Below are positions 34,408 through 43,410 of a DNA stretch of 64,000 bases, in pieces. The notes under the pieces were generated by a model. It made no database searches. It saw only the letters and a list, made by a program, of their open reading frames with translations, and was not told the DNA's origin. Positions within the stretch are counted from its first letter, which is position 1. Each line of letters begins with the position of its first letter. A program made the position numbers and the translations under genes. The stretch is from Tectiglobus sp965223355 (GTDB lineage Bacteria; Pseudomonadota; Alphaproteobacteria; Rhizobiales; Hyphomicrobiaceae), in the NCBI GenBank assembly GCA_965223355.1, contig CBDCWE010000003.1, forward strand, positions 1 through 64,000, read 5' to 3'.

Positions 34408-34914
34408 TCAAGCCGACCTTTTGTCCTTGAGTTCGCCCAACAGCTCGCCGAGCAGCGCCATGCCCTTCGCCCAGCCCTTGTCGAGGCCCGGGATGGCGCC
34501 GGCAAAACACGCGATCTCGTTGTCCGTTGGCTGGTGCGGGACCCAGGTGAGATGCAAACTCGTGCGCTCGCCGGCTGCGGCAAACGTCACGGTCGTGAGC
34601 AAGGTCCGCGGCCAGTCCGGCATCATCGGATTTGCCTTGATGTTCCAATCGCCGTCCGTGTTCGACATCAACATGACCAGACGCTCGGGCGCAACAACCT
34701 CGACGAATTCGGCCCGTTGATGGTTGGAGTTCTCGCCCCGTTTCATTTCATTGAGCCACAGCCCGCCAACGCGCACGTCGAGGCAGTGGACGACGGTTTC
34801 GACATTGGGCCCGTACCAGCGTTTGAGCAGCTCCGGCTCGGTCCATGTCCGCCATACGAGTTCGCGCGGCGCATCGAATTCGCGCGCCAGGACGTATGTC
34901 GGCAGCTCAGTCAT
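34408..34914 (-). CDS. SRPBCC (AHSA1-like) domain protein
   Basis: A 168-residue helix-grip protein of the AHSA1/START-like superfamily with a hydrophobic ligand cavity. The family motif is at the N-terminus (REFDAPRELVWRTWTEPELLKRWYGP). The C-terminal long helix ends GWAKGMALLGELLGELK. Its start overlaps the end of the ArsR gene by 8 bp, a frequent pairing where an ArsR-type repressor controls an SRPBCC protein. The ligand is unknown. Confidence 0.85.
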   Translation of the reverse strand: MTELPTYVLAREFDAPRELVWRTWTEPELLKRWYGPNVETVVHCLDVRVGGLWLNEMKRGENSNHQRAEFVEVVAPERLVMLMSNTDGDWNIKANPMMPDWPRTLLTTVTFAAAGERTSLHLTWVPHQPTDNEIACFAGAIPGLDKGWAKGMALLGELLGELKDKRSA

Positions 34915-35281
34915 TTTCGCAATCCCTCGTGGTCGCCTGCAGTTCACTGAGGAGGTCGTCGAGTTGATCGAAACGTGTTGACCAGAACTCCCGAAATTCC
35001 GCAAGCCACTGCACCGCGGCCCGCAACGGCTCGGGCCGCAATCGGGCCGGCCGCCGCTGCTTGTCCACCGCCCTGTCGACCAGTCCCGCCCGCTTGAGAA
35101 CTTTGAGATGCTTCGAGATCGCCGGCTGACTGATGGCAAACGGGGCTGCGAGGTCGTTCACCGATGCCTCGCCTCGGGCAAGACGTTTGAGAATTCCGCG
35201 CCGGGTCGGATCTGCGAGGGCGGCAAACACGGCATCAAGCTCGCGGTCGGTATTTATATAATCAATTTGTTTCATAACCAT
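34907..35281 (-). CDS. ArsR-family transcriptional regulator
   Basis: A 124-residue winged-helix repressor. The DNA-recognition helix is in ISQPAISKHLKVLKRAGLV, preceded by ALADPTRRGILKRLARGEAS. No metal-binding ELCVC-type motif is present, so it belongs to the non-metal ArsR group that pairs with SRPBCC proteins. Two Met codons, 35281 and 35275, are possible starts; both lie within a perfect palindrome (35271-35292) that is the likely operator. Confidence 0.88.
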   Translation of the reverse strand: MVMKQIDYINTDRELDAVFAALADPTRRGILKRLARGEASVNDLAAPFAISQPAISKHLKVLKRAGLVDRAVDKQRRPARLRPEPLRAAVQWLAEFREFWSTRFDQLDDLLSELQATTRDCEND

Positions 35282-35292
35282 ATGGTTATGAA
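35271..35292. promoter_or_regulatory. Perfect 22-bp palindrome, predicted ArsR operator
   Basis: A perfect inverted repeat with half-site TTCATAACCAT covers the start codon(s) of the ArsR gene. Dyad-symmetric sites of this size are typical for homodimeric ArsR repressors. Binding here would block initiation of the arsR-SRPBCC operon and possibly affect the divergent CBS gene at 35451. Confidence 0.7.
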
Positions 35293-35450
35293 ACTTGGAA
35301 GACGGTGTCAATTTGTGTTTGCATGCGTCATGTCGATCGGCGCAAAATTGCGCTGTAAGCGTGCGATGTGGACAGGGGACGTCAGCAGAGGGTAGGTCGC
35401 AGTCGGCAACGCGGGCCGCTTGGCACACGCGAAGTTAAAAGGAAAGGCAA

Positions 35451-35888
35451 ATGGCGGACACAAAGATCAAACTCCTACTTGCGGGCAAGGGCAGAGATAT
35501 TCACGCGATTGCGCCTGATGCTTCGGTCTTCGATGCGCTGCAATTGATGGCGGAGGTTAATGTCGGCGCACTGCTGGTGTTGGATCAGTCAAAGTTGGTC
35601 GGCATCATCAGCGAGCGCGACTACGCCCGCAAAGTCATCTTGGTTGGGCGCACCTCTCCCGATACCAAGGTCTCCGACATCATGACGTCAAACGTCATTT
35701 GCACCACGCCCGAACAAACCGTTGGGGATTGCATGGCCGTGATGACGGCCCGCGGTATCCGCCACCTGCCGGTGCTCGATAATCAGCAAGTCGTCGGAAT
35801 TGTGTCGATTGGTGATCTCGTCAAGACGATCATCAAGGATCAGGAATTCGTTATCGAGCAGCTTGAAAACTACATCCAGGGACACTAG
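35451..35888 (+). CDS. Two-CBS-domain protein
   Basis: A 145-residue protein made of a CBS pair (Bateman module), residues about 10-66 and 75-133. Typical signatures are VGALLVLDQSKLVGIISERDY and GIRHLPVLDNQQVVGIVSIGDLV. CBS pairs bind adenine nucleotides and act as energy or redox sensors. The target is unknown. The TAG stop is the first base triplet of a truncated family-1 element, so its 3' boundary is an insertion junction. Confidence 0.9.
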   Translation: MADTKIKLLLAGKGRDIHAIAPDASVFDALQLMAEVNVGALLVLDQSKLVGIISERDYARKVILVGRTSPDTKVSDIMTSNVICTTPEQTVGDCMAVMTARGIRHLPVLDNQQVVGIVSIGDLVKTIIKDQEFVIEQLENYIQGH

Positions 35889-35927
35889 AGCAACCTGCCT
35901 TTATTCGGAATCGGAACGATCCCGAAT
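35886..35927 (-). mobile_element. Family-1 element, truncated (hairpin B end only)
   Basis: It reads TAGAGCAACCTGCC...GATCCCGAA and then switches directly into a reverse family-2 repeat. TAG at 35886-35888 is the CBS gene stop codon. Confidence 0.8.
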
Positions 35928-35928
35928 T

Positions 35929-36079
35929 GGGTTTCCAAAGGGCGGGCCCTTTGGCGGGATCGTTAAGGGCAGAGCCCTTAACATATCGCCGCCCTGCGGC
36001 GATTTATGAGGGGCTTGTCCGCCCCTCAAACTCCCCGACCAGGGGATCATCCCCTGGACCCCGGGCTTGATCAGAGGAC
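35929..36079 (-). repeat. Multi-hairpin repeat, family 2 (copy 3, reverse)
   Basis: Reverse copy with all five stems, lying 69 bp past the nrdJ stop and therefore in the same direction as nrdJ. It is fused to the truncated family-1 element on the CBS side. Confidence 0.85.
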
Positions 36080-36147
36080 CTTTGGCTCGCAGCATTCCTG
36101 GCGTCGGCCCGCCTGAGGTGAGTGGACCCATCCGCGGCGGACATGCT

Positions 36148-38658
36148 CTAACCGCAGTGGGAATAGCCGCATTGGCGGCATATCCAACAACCTTCGTACT
36201 TGACGAGACCGGCGGTGCCGCACCGGGGGCACGAGCGTGGCCGCACGTAGCCTTCGATGGCCGGCCCGGCAGCGACCGGCGGGGCCCGTGCGTCGGCCGT
36301 CCGTCCGGTCGACGTCTGCGCCAGCAAAGATAACTGGGCGCCGTCTTGCGGCTGTCGAAAGCCTGTCCGTACCATATGGGATTCGATTACTTCGCCAATC
36401 GCTGCGAGCAGGCTTGGAACGTAACGTCCGTCAATCCAGCGCCCGCCCTGCGGATCGAAGATGGCCTTGAGTTCCTCGACCACGAAAGTAACCTCACCGC
36501 CGCGTCTGAAAACGGCGCTGATCATCCGTGTCAAGGCAACGGTCCAGGCATAGTGATCAAGATTTTTGGTGTTGATGAAGATCTCGAACGGGCGCCGGCG
36601 CCCGCCTCGCTCGATATCATTGATGGTGACGTAGATCGCATCGGGACTGCCCGGCCATTTGAGCTTGTAGGTGTAACCCGGTAGGGCTGCCTCACGCTCG
36701 AGAGGTTCGGTGAGCAGGATCACACCATCCGCGCCCGGTGGGCCGGCAGCGGCTGGCTGCAACGGTGTGACCGCCGGACCGACCGGCGGCGGCAGGCCCG
36801 GCGCGGTCGACGCGACGTCCGGTTTGGCATCGATGGCAGCGGCGTTATCGCCGGCGGCATTGTCGGCGGCATTGTCGGCAGCATTGTCGGACGGGCCCGT
36901 GAGCACCGAACCGGTGACGTCGTTCGGGCGGTAGGTCGTGCAGCCTTTGAGGCCGATGTCGTAGGCATCGAGATAGACCGACTTGAAATCATCGAAGCCG
37001 AGGTCCTGCGGGCAGTTGATGGTCTTGGAAATCGAACTGTCGACGTAGGGCTGCAGTGCGCCCTGCATCGCCAGATGATCGTTTGGAGCAAGCTGCGCTG
37101 CGGTGACGAAATGGGCCGGCAGACCGCCGGCTGCATTGATGTTGCGATGGAACAACGCCAAGGCATAGTCGACCACCTGTTCCGTGCGCACGGAGTTGTC
37201 GCGCTCGAGGATCCGGCGATCGTAGGCGGCGGCGAAGACCGGCTCGATGCCGCTCGACACGTTGCCGGCCAGCAGCGAAATGGTGCCGGTTGGTGCAATC
37301 GATGTCAGACAGCCGTTGCGTATGCCGTGCCTTTCGATCGCCGTTGTTACGGCGCTGTCCAGACGATGCACATTCGGGCGATTGATAAACTGGCCTTTGT
37401 CGAACAGCGGAAATGATCCCCGTTCGGCGGCCAGTTCGGAACTTGCGATATAGGCAGCCGTTTGAGCGGTCCGCATCCAGGTTGCGGCAAGTTCGCGGGC
37501 GGTGGCGCTGGCATAATGCGCGCCGCACATGACAAGTGCATCGGCAAGCCCGGTGATGCCAAGGCCGATCCGTCGTTTGGCCTTGGCTTCGCGACGCTGG
37601 CCGGCGAGCGGATAGTTGGAAACGTCGATGACGTTGTCGAGCAGGCGCACAGCGCGCATGACCGTTGTTTCGAGGCGCTCCAGATCGATGTCAGCCCCGG
37701 CCCTGAACGGTTTGCCAATCAAGCGCGGCAGATTGATCGAGCCCAGCAGGCATGCGCCATGGGGCGGCAACGGCTGTTCGCCGCAAGGATTAGTGCACGC
37801 GATCGTCTCGCAGTAAGCGAGATTGTTTTGCGTGTTGATGCGATCGATAAAGATGACGCCCGGTTCTGCAAAGTCGTAGGTGGCGCGCATGATGCGATCC
37901 CATAGCGCCCTGGCCCGCAGCGTGCGATAGACCTTGCCCTCAAACACCAGATCCCAGTCTTGATCGCGGCGCACGGCTGCGATGAAGGCGTCGGTGATCA
38001 GGACCGAGAGATTGAAGTTGCGCAGCTTGTCGGCGTCCGATTTGGCGTCGATGAAAATTTCGATGTCAGGATGGTCGCAGCGCATCGTCCCCATCATCGC
38101 ACCGCGGCGGGCACCGGCGGACATGATGGTGCGGCACATCGCATCCCAGACATGCATGAAGCTGACCGGGCCGGAGGCGTCCGCGCCAATCGAGGACACC
38201 GGCGCGCCGCGCGGGCGCAGTGTGGAAAAGTCGTGCCCGATACCGCCGCCACGCTGCATGGTGAGGGCGGCCTCTTTGACATTCCCGAAGATCGAACTGA
38301 GATCATCTTCGATACGGTCCATGACGAAACAATTGAACAGTGTGACGTCACGATCGGTGCCGGCACCGGCGATGATGCGGCCGGCCGGCAGAAAGGTGAA
38401 ATCGTTGAGGATCGCCTCGAACTGCTTCTGCCACTTGGCCCGGACCTTCTTGCCGCCGGTTTCGCGGGCCGCGGCAGCAACCGCAACCCGGCGCCAGGTG
38501 TCCGCGATCGTGGTATCCGCAGGAGTTGCTCCAGACGGCTCGCCCGGGGTTGGCTGGAAGCGGTATTTTTCCTGCCAGATTTGTTCCGAAATCGGAGCAA
38601 TATCAAAGGGGTGTGCATGCATGTCGGACATCGAGAGCGCTTCAGAGTTAGCCCGCAC
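36148..38658 (-). CDS. nrdJ: Adenosylcobalamin-dependent ribonucleotide reductase (class II)
   Basis: An 836-residue class II ribonucleotide reductase, which makes deoxynucleotides with or without oxygen using vitamin B12. It has the barrel cysteines in TLFNCFVMDRI and the ACTNPCGEQPL loop, MSAGARRGAMMG, and the phosphate-binding IAPTGTISLLAGNVSSGIEP. A C-terminal zinc ribbon (CPRCGTAG...CWICRQCGYSHC) is typical of this subclass. A proline/alanine linker with a four-fold D-N-A-A repeat precedes the last domain (about residue 590). The start may be GTG 38658 or ATG 38631. No cobalamin riboswitch is seen upstream. Confidence 0.93.
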   Translation of the reverse strand: MRANSEALSMSDMHAHPFDIAPISEQIWQEKYRFQPTPGEPSGATPADTTIADTWRRVAVAAAARETGGKKVRAKWQKQFEAILNDFTFLPAGRIIAGAGTDRDVTLFNCFVMDRIEDDLSSIFGNVKEAALTMQRGGGIGHDFSTLRPRGAPVSSIGADASGPVSFMHVWDAMCRTIMSAGARRGAMMGTMRCDHPDIEIFIDAKSDADKLRNFNLSVLITDAFIAAVRRDQDWDLVFEGKVYRTLRARALWDRIMRATYDFAEPGVIFIDRINTQNNLAYCETIACTNPCGEQPLPPHGACLLGSINLPRLIGKPFRAGADIDLERLETTVMRAVRLLDNVIDVSNYPLAGQRREAKAKRRIGLGITGLADALVMCGAHYASATARELAATWMRTAQTAAYIASSELAAERGSFPLFDKGQFINRPNVHRLDSAVTTAIERHGIRNGCLTSIAPTGTISLLAGNVSSGIEPVFAAAYDRRILERDNSVRTEQVVDYALALFHRNINAAGGLPAHFVTAAQLAPNDHLAMQGALQPYVDSSISKTINCPQDLGFDDFKSVYLDAYDIGLKGCTTYRPNDVTGSVLTGPSDNAADNAADNAAGDNAAAIDAKPDVASTAPGLPPPVGPAVTPLQPAAAGPPGADGVILLTEPLEREAALPGYTYKLKWPGSPDAIYVTINDIERGGRRRPFEIFINTKNLDHYAWTVALTRMISAVFRRGGEVTFVVEELKAIFDPQGGRWIDGRYVPSLLAAIGEVIESHMVRTGFRQPQDGAQLSLLAQTSTGRTADARAPPVAAGPAIEGYVRPRSCPRCGTAGLVKYEGCWICRQCGYSHCG

Positions 38659-38773
38659 CAGCCCGCTCCGGCACCCAACGACCCAAAGCCCATGATCTCA
38701 TGTGCGGTTTGGGCGACGCCCGGCGGGAGAGCCGCTTCGGCGGACATGGCCTAGGCAGCCTCTAAACAAGCCC

Positions 38774-38920
38774 CGGGGTTCCAAAGGGTGACACCCTTTG
38801 GCGGGATCGTTAGGGCAGCGCCCTTGACCAATCGCCGTGAAACGGCGATCCATGAGGGGCTTTCAGCCCCTCATACTCCCCGACCAGGGGACATCCCCTG
38901 GACCTCGAACGTGTTCGGAG
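38774..38920 (-). repeat. Multi-hairpin repeat, family 2 (copy 4, reverse)
   Basis: Reverse copy in the plsC-nrdJ gap, 86 bp past the plsC stop and co-directional with plsC. Stem changes are compensatory: AAGGGTGACACCCTT replaces AAGGGCATTGCCCTT, and GCCGTGAAACGGC replaces GCCGCAAGGCGGC. Confidence 0.85.
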
Positions 38921-39005
38921 ATTGCCTAGCCTCCGCGGTGTTACAGTCGACCTAATCTATGGTGTGACGACCTCATCGTCAATCAAATGTTCGATATTTG
39001 TTCAA

Positions 39006-39782
39006 TTAATGTTTCTCATTATGGATGGTTGTAACCTTCTGCTCCTCAGCTTCTGACTGATCGCGCGCGGCGCGGGTTTCGGCGCACAGTCTGGCGGTTG
39101 CCGCTTCGATTGTCGCCGGCAGTCGTGCGGCGAAATCCCTGCGCTTGAGCCCCGGCGGGATCGGCGGCAGGATGTCAACGATGATCGTGCCCGGATGGCG
39201 CAACTGCGAGTTGCGCGGCCAAAACAGGCCGGAATTCAGGGCCAGCGGCACGCACGGAACATTGAGCCGATCATACATCATCAAGATGCCCGGCTTGTAG
39301 TCGGGTGGCGCGCCCGGCAGCCGGCGCGTGCCCTCCGGAAAGACCAAGATCTCGCGATTATCGGCAATCCGCCGTTCGGCCTCGCGCAGCATGTCGCGCA
39401 GGGCCGAGGGGCCGGTTTCGCGACGGATCGCGATCATGCCGAACTTCGATGAGAACCAGCCATAAAGCGGGATCTTCATCAACTCGGCCTTCATGACCAG
39501 CGCGACGTCGTCAAACAGCGGTACCAGGGCGAAGGTGTCCCAGGCGGACTGGTGTTTGGCGGCCACGAGGAACGGGCGATCGGGAAGATTTTCCCTGCCG
39601 CGGACCTCCATGCGCGTACCGCAAATCACCCGCAACCACCACAGACTGGCACGCGCATGTGCCCTGAGGCCGGCCATCGCCCATGCCCGCGGGGCAAACA
39701 ACAGCCAGCTGCCGCAAATCAAAAAAACAGCGGTATTCGCATAGAAAATGCAGGTGAACAGTAGCGAACGCGCGAGTAGCAT
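39006..39782 (-). CDS. plsC: 1-acyl-sn-glycerol-3-phosphate acyltransferase
   Basis: A 258-residue inner-membrane acyltransferase that makes phosphatidic acid from lysophosphatidic acid. It has an N-terminal TM helix (LLFTCIFYANTAVFLICGSW), catalytic H-x4-D in KHQSAWDTF (about residue 74) and the glycerol-phosphate site FPEGTR. The frame is open far upstream, but ATG 39782 fits the TM helix and family length. It is the last gene of the ftsE-ftsX-ydcF-plsC run. Confidence 0.9.
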   Translation of the reverse strand: MLLARSLLFTCIFYANTAVFLICGSWLLFAPRAWAMAGLRAHARASLWWLRVICGTRMEVRGRENLPDRPFLVAAKHQSAWDTFALVPLFDDVALVMKAELMKIPLYGWFSSKFGMIAIRRETGPSALRDMLREAERRIADNREILVFPEGTRRLPGAPPDYKPGILMMYDRLNVPCVPLALNSGLFWPRNSQLRHPGTIIVDILPPIPPGLKRRDFAARLPATIEAATARLCAETRAARDQSEAEEQKVTTIHNEKH

Positions 39783-39796
39783 CCGGTCTCCCGTCC

Positions 39797-40456
39797 CTAG
39801 GGCCGCGTGCCGGCGTGATAGCTGTTCGGCACGGTGGCAGCGCTGGAGCGCGAATCGAACGCCATTGAAAAGGCGAACTTTGCCGCCGATGGCAGAAACT
39901 TCACGTATTCGCGGGCAAGAAGTTTGGCGTTGGCAGCATGCAGCCACCACGGCGCAGCCTTGAACTGTGCCGGTACAACCGGGTGTGCGATGAGCTCGAC
40001 ATCGGGCATTTTCAGGGCAAGTTCGGTGAGGCTGCGCGGCATGTGATAGGCCGATGTGACCACGATGAGGCTGCGAAACTTGTGACGGCGCTGCCAGTCG
40101 CGAGCCTCGACCGCGTTGCCGCGCGTGTTCCGGGCGCCATACCCAAGGGTCACACAGCAATCGAACAATGTCCGGTCAATTTGGGCCACACGCCTGATTG
40201 CGGCCTCGCTGGTTTTGCGATTGACACCGGAAATCAACAATCTCTTGGCACGACGCGCGCGCAACAGGCGCGCTGCTTCGCCAATGCGCTGCGAGCCACC
40301 GGTCAAGACGACGATCGCATCAGCCGCACGGGTTACTTCAGGCGCACTGCGGGTTGCAACCGAAGCAAACAGCAAAAAGCCGAGGACGAGCGATGCCGCG
40401 ACAAGGCCGACCAGCGCCAACGCAAATCTGCGTATTCCTGTCCGCATTGCCTTCAT
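39797..40456 (-). CDS. YdcF/ElyC-family (DUF218) membrane protein
   Basis: A 219-residue protein with one N-terminal TM helix (FALALVGLVAASLVLGFLLFA) and a periplasmic DUF218 domain. Family features are ADAIVVLTGGSQRI, RLLISGVN, ARNTRGNA and VTSAYHMPRS. DUF218 proteins such as ElyC/SanA affect envelope and lipid-carrier metabolism. It starts at ATG 40456 with a GAGGCG upstream; plsC starts 14 bp downstream. Confidence 0.87.
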   Translation of the reverse strand: MKAMRTGIRRFALALVGLVAASLVLGFLLFASVATRSAPEVTRAADAIVVLTGGSQRIGEAARLLRARRAKRLLISGVNRKTSEAAIRRVAQIDRTLFDCCVTLGYGARNTRGNAVEARDWQRRHKFRSLIVVTSAYHMPRSLTELALKMPDVELIAHPVVPAQFKAAPWWLHAANAKLLAREYVKFLPSAAKFAFSMAFDSRSSAATVPNSYHAGTRP

Positions 40457-40654
40457 CGCCTCGATCGTGGAACTCCTCGGAGTGGCAGACCATCGCGGCC
40501 GCGGTTCGCACCGGCTTGTGGTTGACGCCACGGCGCCGGCTCTCGGCAAGATTATGCCGTGTGCGGGGCAGGTCGACAAACCCATTTTCAATCAGTCAAC
40601 TGGTATCGTGCTCAACCTTGATGCTGGCTTGGTGCTAGCTTAGTGAGCGCTGGC

Positions 40655-41731
40655 TTAGTGCTGGCTGTTGAGGACGCGAAAAACGCCAAAGCGTGACGTC
40701 AGCATGCACAGAGCGGCGATGACGGCAACAACCAGGGCGAGCAGCACATACCCTGGGATATCAAGCACACCGGAACCAACCAGGCGTTTGAGTTCGCCGA
40801 GCGTGGCCGTGCCGCCGCCCAACACCTGCATGACCAACGGCATCAGGAAGAACACGGCCATCGCCGAGCCGGCACCGACAACACCGGCGCGAATTCCAAG
40901 TGTCAGAAAGTGTTTCTCGAATTCGCGCGCAATGAAGCCGTCGGTGGCGCCGACGAAATGCAGAACTTCAATAATCTCGCGATTGGACGCCATCGCACTT
41001 CGAGTTGCAGATACGATGATAGCGGTGGTGGCGGCGCCGACCAGCAGCAGAATGGCGAGACCGCCCAGGGCAAATGACCGTGTGACCGTGCGGATTTGGT
41101 GCTGCCAACGGCGATGATCGTCCAGTGTCGCCTTGGGAAAGCGCTTGTTCAAGGCGGATCGCAGGGCCGCGAAGCCCGGCGGCGCATTGCGATCGAGTTC
41201 GATGGCGATCATGCGTGGCATCGGCAGTCCGGAAAGTTCGGAATTTTTGCCAAGCCAGGGCTCCAGCAATGCGGCCGTGTCGCTGAAGCTCAAAATGCGG
41301 GCGCTGACGATGCCCTGCTGAAACTCAATAAACGCCTTGACGTCCTTGACCATCCGGTCCGTGGCCTCGGTGGTCTTGGAGGGTTCGACCTGAACGGTGA
41401 CCTCGGTCGCAATATTGCGGAGCCAGGCCGAGGCCGATTGGTTGATCAGATAGACGGCACCGGCCGTCAGACAGGCCAGAAAACACATGATGGCGATCAC
41501 CAATGTCAGCGATTTGCCCGTTACCGAGCCGGCCTGAACGATCGGTGCATTGGCTTGTTCACGGCCGGGCTCGACGTCAGGCGGCGGCGCAAACAGCTGG
41601 CCCGCAGCCTCGCGACGCGTTGTCAGTTCGCGCCGCGCGGTACGGCCCGCGGTCGCCTGCGTGTGCACCAGATCGCGCGCCGGCGGCAGCGGTCTGCGAT
41701 CGGTCGGATCATCATCATATGATGCGGACAT
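40655..41731 (-). CDS. ftsX: Cell division protein FtsX
   Basis: A 358-residue permease-like subunit of FtsEX, which regulates septal peptidoglycan hydrolases. There is a long polar N-terminal tail (about 70 residues), TM1 (TLVIAIMCFLACLTAGAVYL), an extracellular loop, then three TM helices after the basic stretch, consistent with FtsX. The FtsX region VLHFVGATDGFIAREFEKHF is present. The start overlaps the ftsE end by 17 bp. Confidence 0.9.
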   Translation of the reverse strand: MSASYDDDPTDRRPLPPARDLVHTQATAGRTARRELTTRREAAGQLFAPPPDVEPGREQANAPIVQAGSVTGKSLTLVIAIMCFLACLTAGAVYLINQSASAWLRNIATEVTVQVEPSKTTEATDRMVKDVKAFIEFQQGIVSARILSFSDTAALLEPWLGKNSELSGLPMPRMIAIELDRNAPPGFAALRSALNKRFPKATLDDHRRWQHQIRTVTRSFALGGLAILLLVGAATTAIIVSATRSAMASNREIIEVLHFVGATDGFIAREFEKHFLTLGIRAGVVGAGSAMAVFFLMPLVMQVLGGGTATLGELKRLVGSGVLDIPGYVLLALVVAVIAALCMLTSRFGVFRVLNSQH

Positions 41732-42371
41732 GACCGTCGTATAGCTCCAGTCGTGGTGCCTCGTGTTGGCGCATCAATTGGTGATCGTGGGTCGCAATCA
41801 CAACCGAGGTCCCCAGTCGATTGAGTTCGATGAACAGTCGCAGCAGGCGGCGCGCCATTTGCGGGTCGACGTTGCCGGTCGGCTCGTCGGCCAACAACAG
41901 CTCCGGCTTGCCGATCACGGCGCGGGCGATGGCTGCGCGCTGCTTCTCACCGCCGGACAGCACCGACGGAAAATGATGCATGCGATCGCCAAGCCCGACC
42001 CATTGCAGGAGATCGGTCACGTCTTCCTTGTAGTTGGATTCGCGTTTGCCGATAACGCGCAATGGCAAAGCAACGTTTTGCCAGGTCGTCAAATGATCGA
42101 GCAGTCGAAAGTCCTGAAAGACAATGCCGATCCGGCGGCGCAACTGGGCGCGCTTGGCCGGCGTGATGCCGTGCACTTCCTGATCGAACAACTCGATCCG
42201 GCCGCCGGTTGGTTGCAGCGACAAGAACATCATTCGCAGGAGCGTGGTCTTGCCGGCGCCGGAGGGACCGGTGAGAAAATGGAATGAGCCCGGGCGCAGA
42301 TGAAAACTGACGCCATGCAGAACATCAATCCCCCCTCCATAGCTCAGTGCAACATTCTCAAGGCGGATCAC
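41715..42371 (-). CDS. ftsE: Cell division ATP-binding protein FtsE
   Basis: A 218-residue ABC ATPase. It has Walker A GPSGAGKTT (about residue 36), signature LSGGEKQRAAIARA and Walker B LLLADEPTGNVD, followed by the H-loop IATHD. GTG 42371 fits the family start (VIRLENVALSYGGG) better than the longer frame to 42413; AGGAG lies upstream. It partners FtsX in the same operon. Confidence 0.93.
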   Translation of the reverse strand: MIRLENVALSYGGGIDVLHGVSFHLRPGSFHFLTGPSGAGKTTLLRMMFLSLQPTGGRIELFDQEVHGITPAKRAQLRRRIGIVFQDFRLLDHLTTWQNVALPLRVIGKRESNYKEDVTDLLQWVGLGDRMHHFPSVLSGGEKQRAAIARAVIGKPELLLADEPTGNVDPQMARRLLRLFIELNRLGTSVVIATHDHQLMRQHEAPRLELYDGHVRII

Positions 42372-42530
42372 GTTTTCTGGTTCTCCTGAACGAGCAGCGA
42401 CACCGATCCGCAAGGCAGACAGCGATACGGCGCCTTTATGGTCGAACCACGGCCAACGATCAATTGATGAAAAATATGGCGCGGCAATGGGGATGGCCAG
42501 AAGGTTGTGGATCTGTGCTATCTAAACGGC

Positions 42531-42667
42531 TAGAGCAACCTGCCTTTATTCGGAATCGGAACGATCCCAAATAAAGGCAGAAAGTTGCTCGCCTCTAAAG
42601 TGGCGATCATCTTTGTGCTTTAAGTTGGAACCGCAATAGCGGTTCCAACTTAAAGCACGATGATCTA
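42531..42667 (-). mobile_element. Family-1 double-hairpin element (copy 6)
   Basis: Complete 137-bp TA-bounded copy in the divergent ftsE-hpt gap. It could influence the promoter of hpt because it ends about 38 bp before the hpt start. Confidence 0.9.
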
Positions 42668-42705
42668 GCGATGATCGAGGCGACGTCAGCGGGGCAGTGG
42701 GTCAA

Positions 42706-43257
42706 ATGCCGCACCAGTTGCAACGGCGGGACATTCGGGTCGTCTATTGCGCCGAGGAGATTGCCCGGCGGATCGCCGGTTTGGCGGGCGACATTGCCAG
42801 TTCGGGTTTGAACGACGTCCTCGTGGTTTCCGTCTTGAAGGGAAGCTTTATTTTTGCCGCTGACCTGATTCGCGCCCTGCATGCAGCTGGTCTAGCGCCG
42901 CAGGTCGATTTTCTGTCGCTGTCGAGCTATCGCACCGGCACCCGTTCGAGCGGCCGCGTCGACATTATCAGAGACGTCGATGTCGATGTCGCAGGGCGCG
43001 ACGTCCTGCTGGTCGACGACATATTGGAATCGGGGCGGACCCTGCATTTTGCGAAGACCCTGTTGGTCGGGCGGGGCGCGCGCCGGGTCATGACCTGTGT
43101 GCTGCTGGACAAGCCGGTTGCGCGCGCAGCCAAAATCGAGGCTGACTTCAAAGCATTTGACTGTCCGGATCTATTCGTCGTCGGGTACGGTATGGATCTG
43201 GCCTATCGATATCGGGAATTGCCCTACGTTGGCTACATTGCAGGTGATGATGAATAG
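42706..43257 (+). CDS. hpt: Hypoxanthine phosphoribosyltransferase
   Basis: A 183-residue purine salvage enzyme converting hypoxanthine or guanine and PRPP to IMP or GMP. The PRPP-binding loop is VLLVDDILESGRT and the N-terminal PPi loop is SVLKGSFIFAADLIRAL. Also typical is FVVGYGMDLAYRYRELPYVG near the C-terminus. ATG 42706 is preferred to GTG 42697; both are weakly signalled. Confidence 0.94.
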   Translation: MPHQLQRRDIRVVYCAEEIARRIAGLAGDIASSGLNDVLVVSVLKGSFIFAADLIRALHAAGLAPQVDFLSLSSYRTGTRSSGRVDIIRDVDVDVAGRDVLLVDDILESGRTLHFAKTLLVGRGARRVMTCVLLDKPVARAAKIEADFKAFDCPDLFVVGYGMDLAYRYRELPYVGYIAGDDE

Positions 43258-43410
43258 AACAATCTGTCTCAATCGGGTTGACGACCTGAAGTGCGTTCGA
43301 TGAAGGGCCAAACGTTGCTCGTCGTTGCAGCAACGCACGATGATTAAGCGCGTGGGTCGGTTCGCTGCCAAAAGATCTGTTCGGCGAAAGTCAATCGGGA
43401 GTGTTTGCAG

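Noticed and set aside
38659..39005. Cobalamin riboswitch upstream of nrdJ
   Set aside because: The gap holds a family-2 repeat; I could not find a B12-box-like motif on the nrdJ strand.
42531..42667. Family-1 elements as simple intrinsic terminators
   Set aside because: Hairpins are long but there is no T-run, copies occur in promoter gaps, and one sits inside a transposase gene with TA boundaries; a mobile element explains them better.
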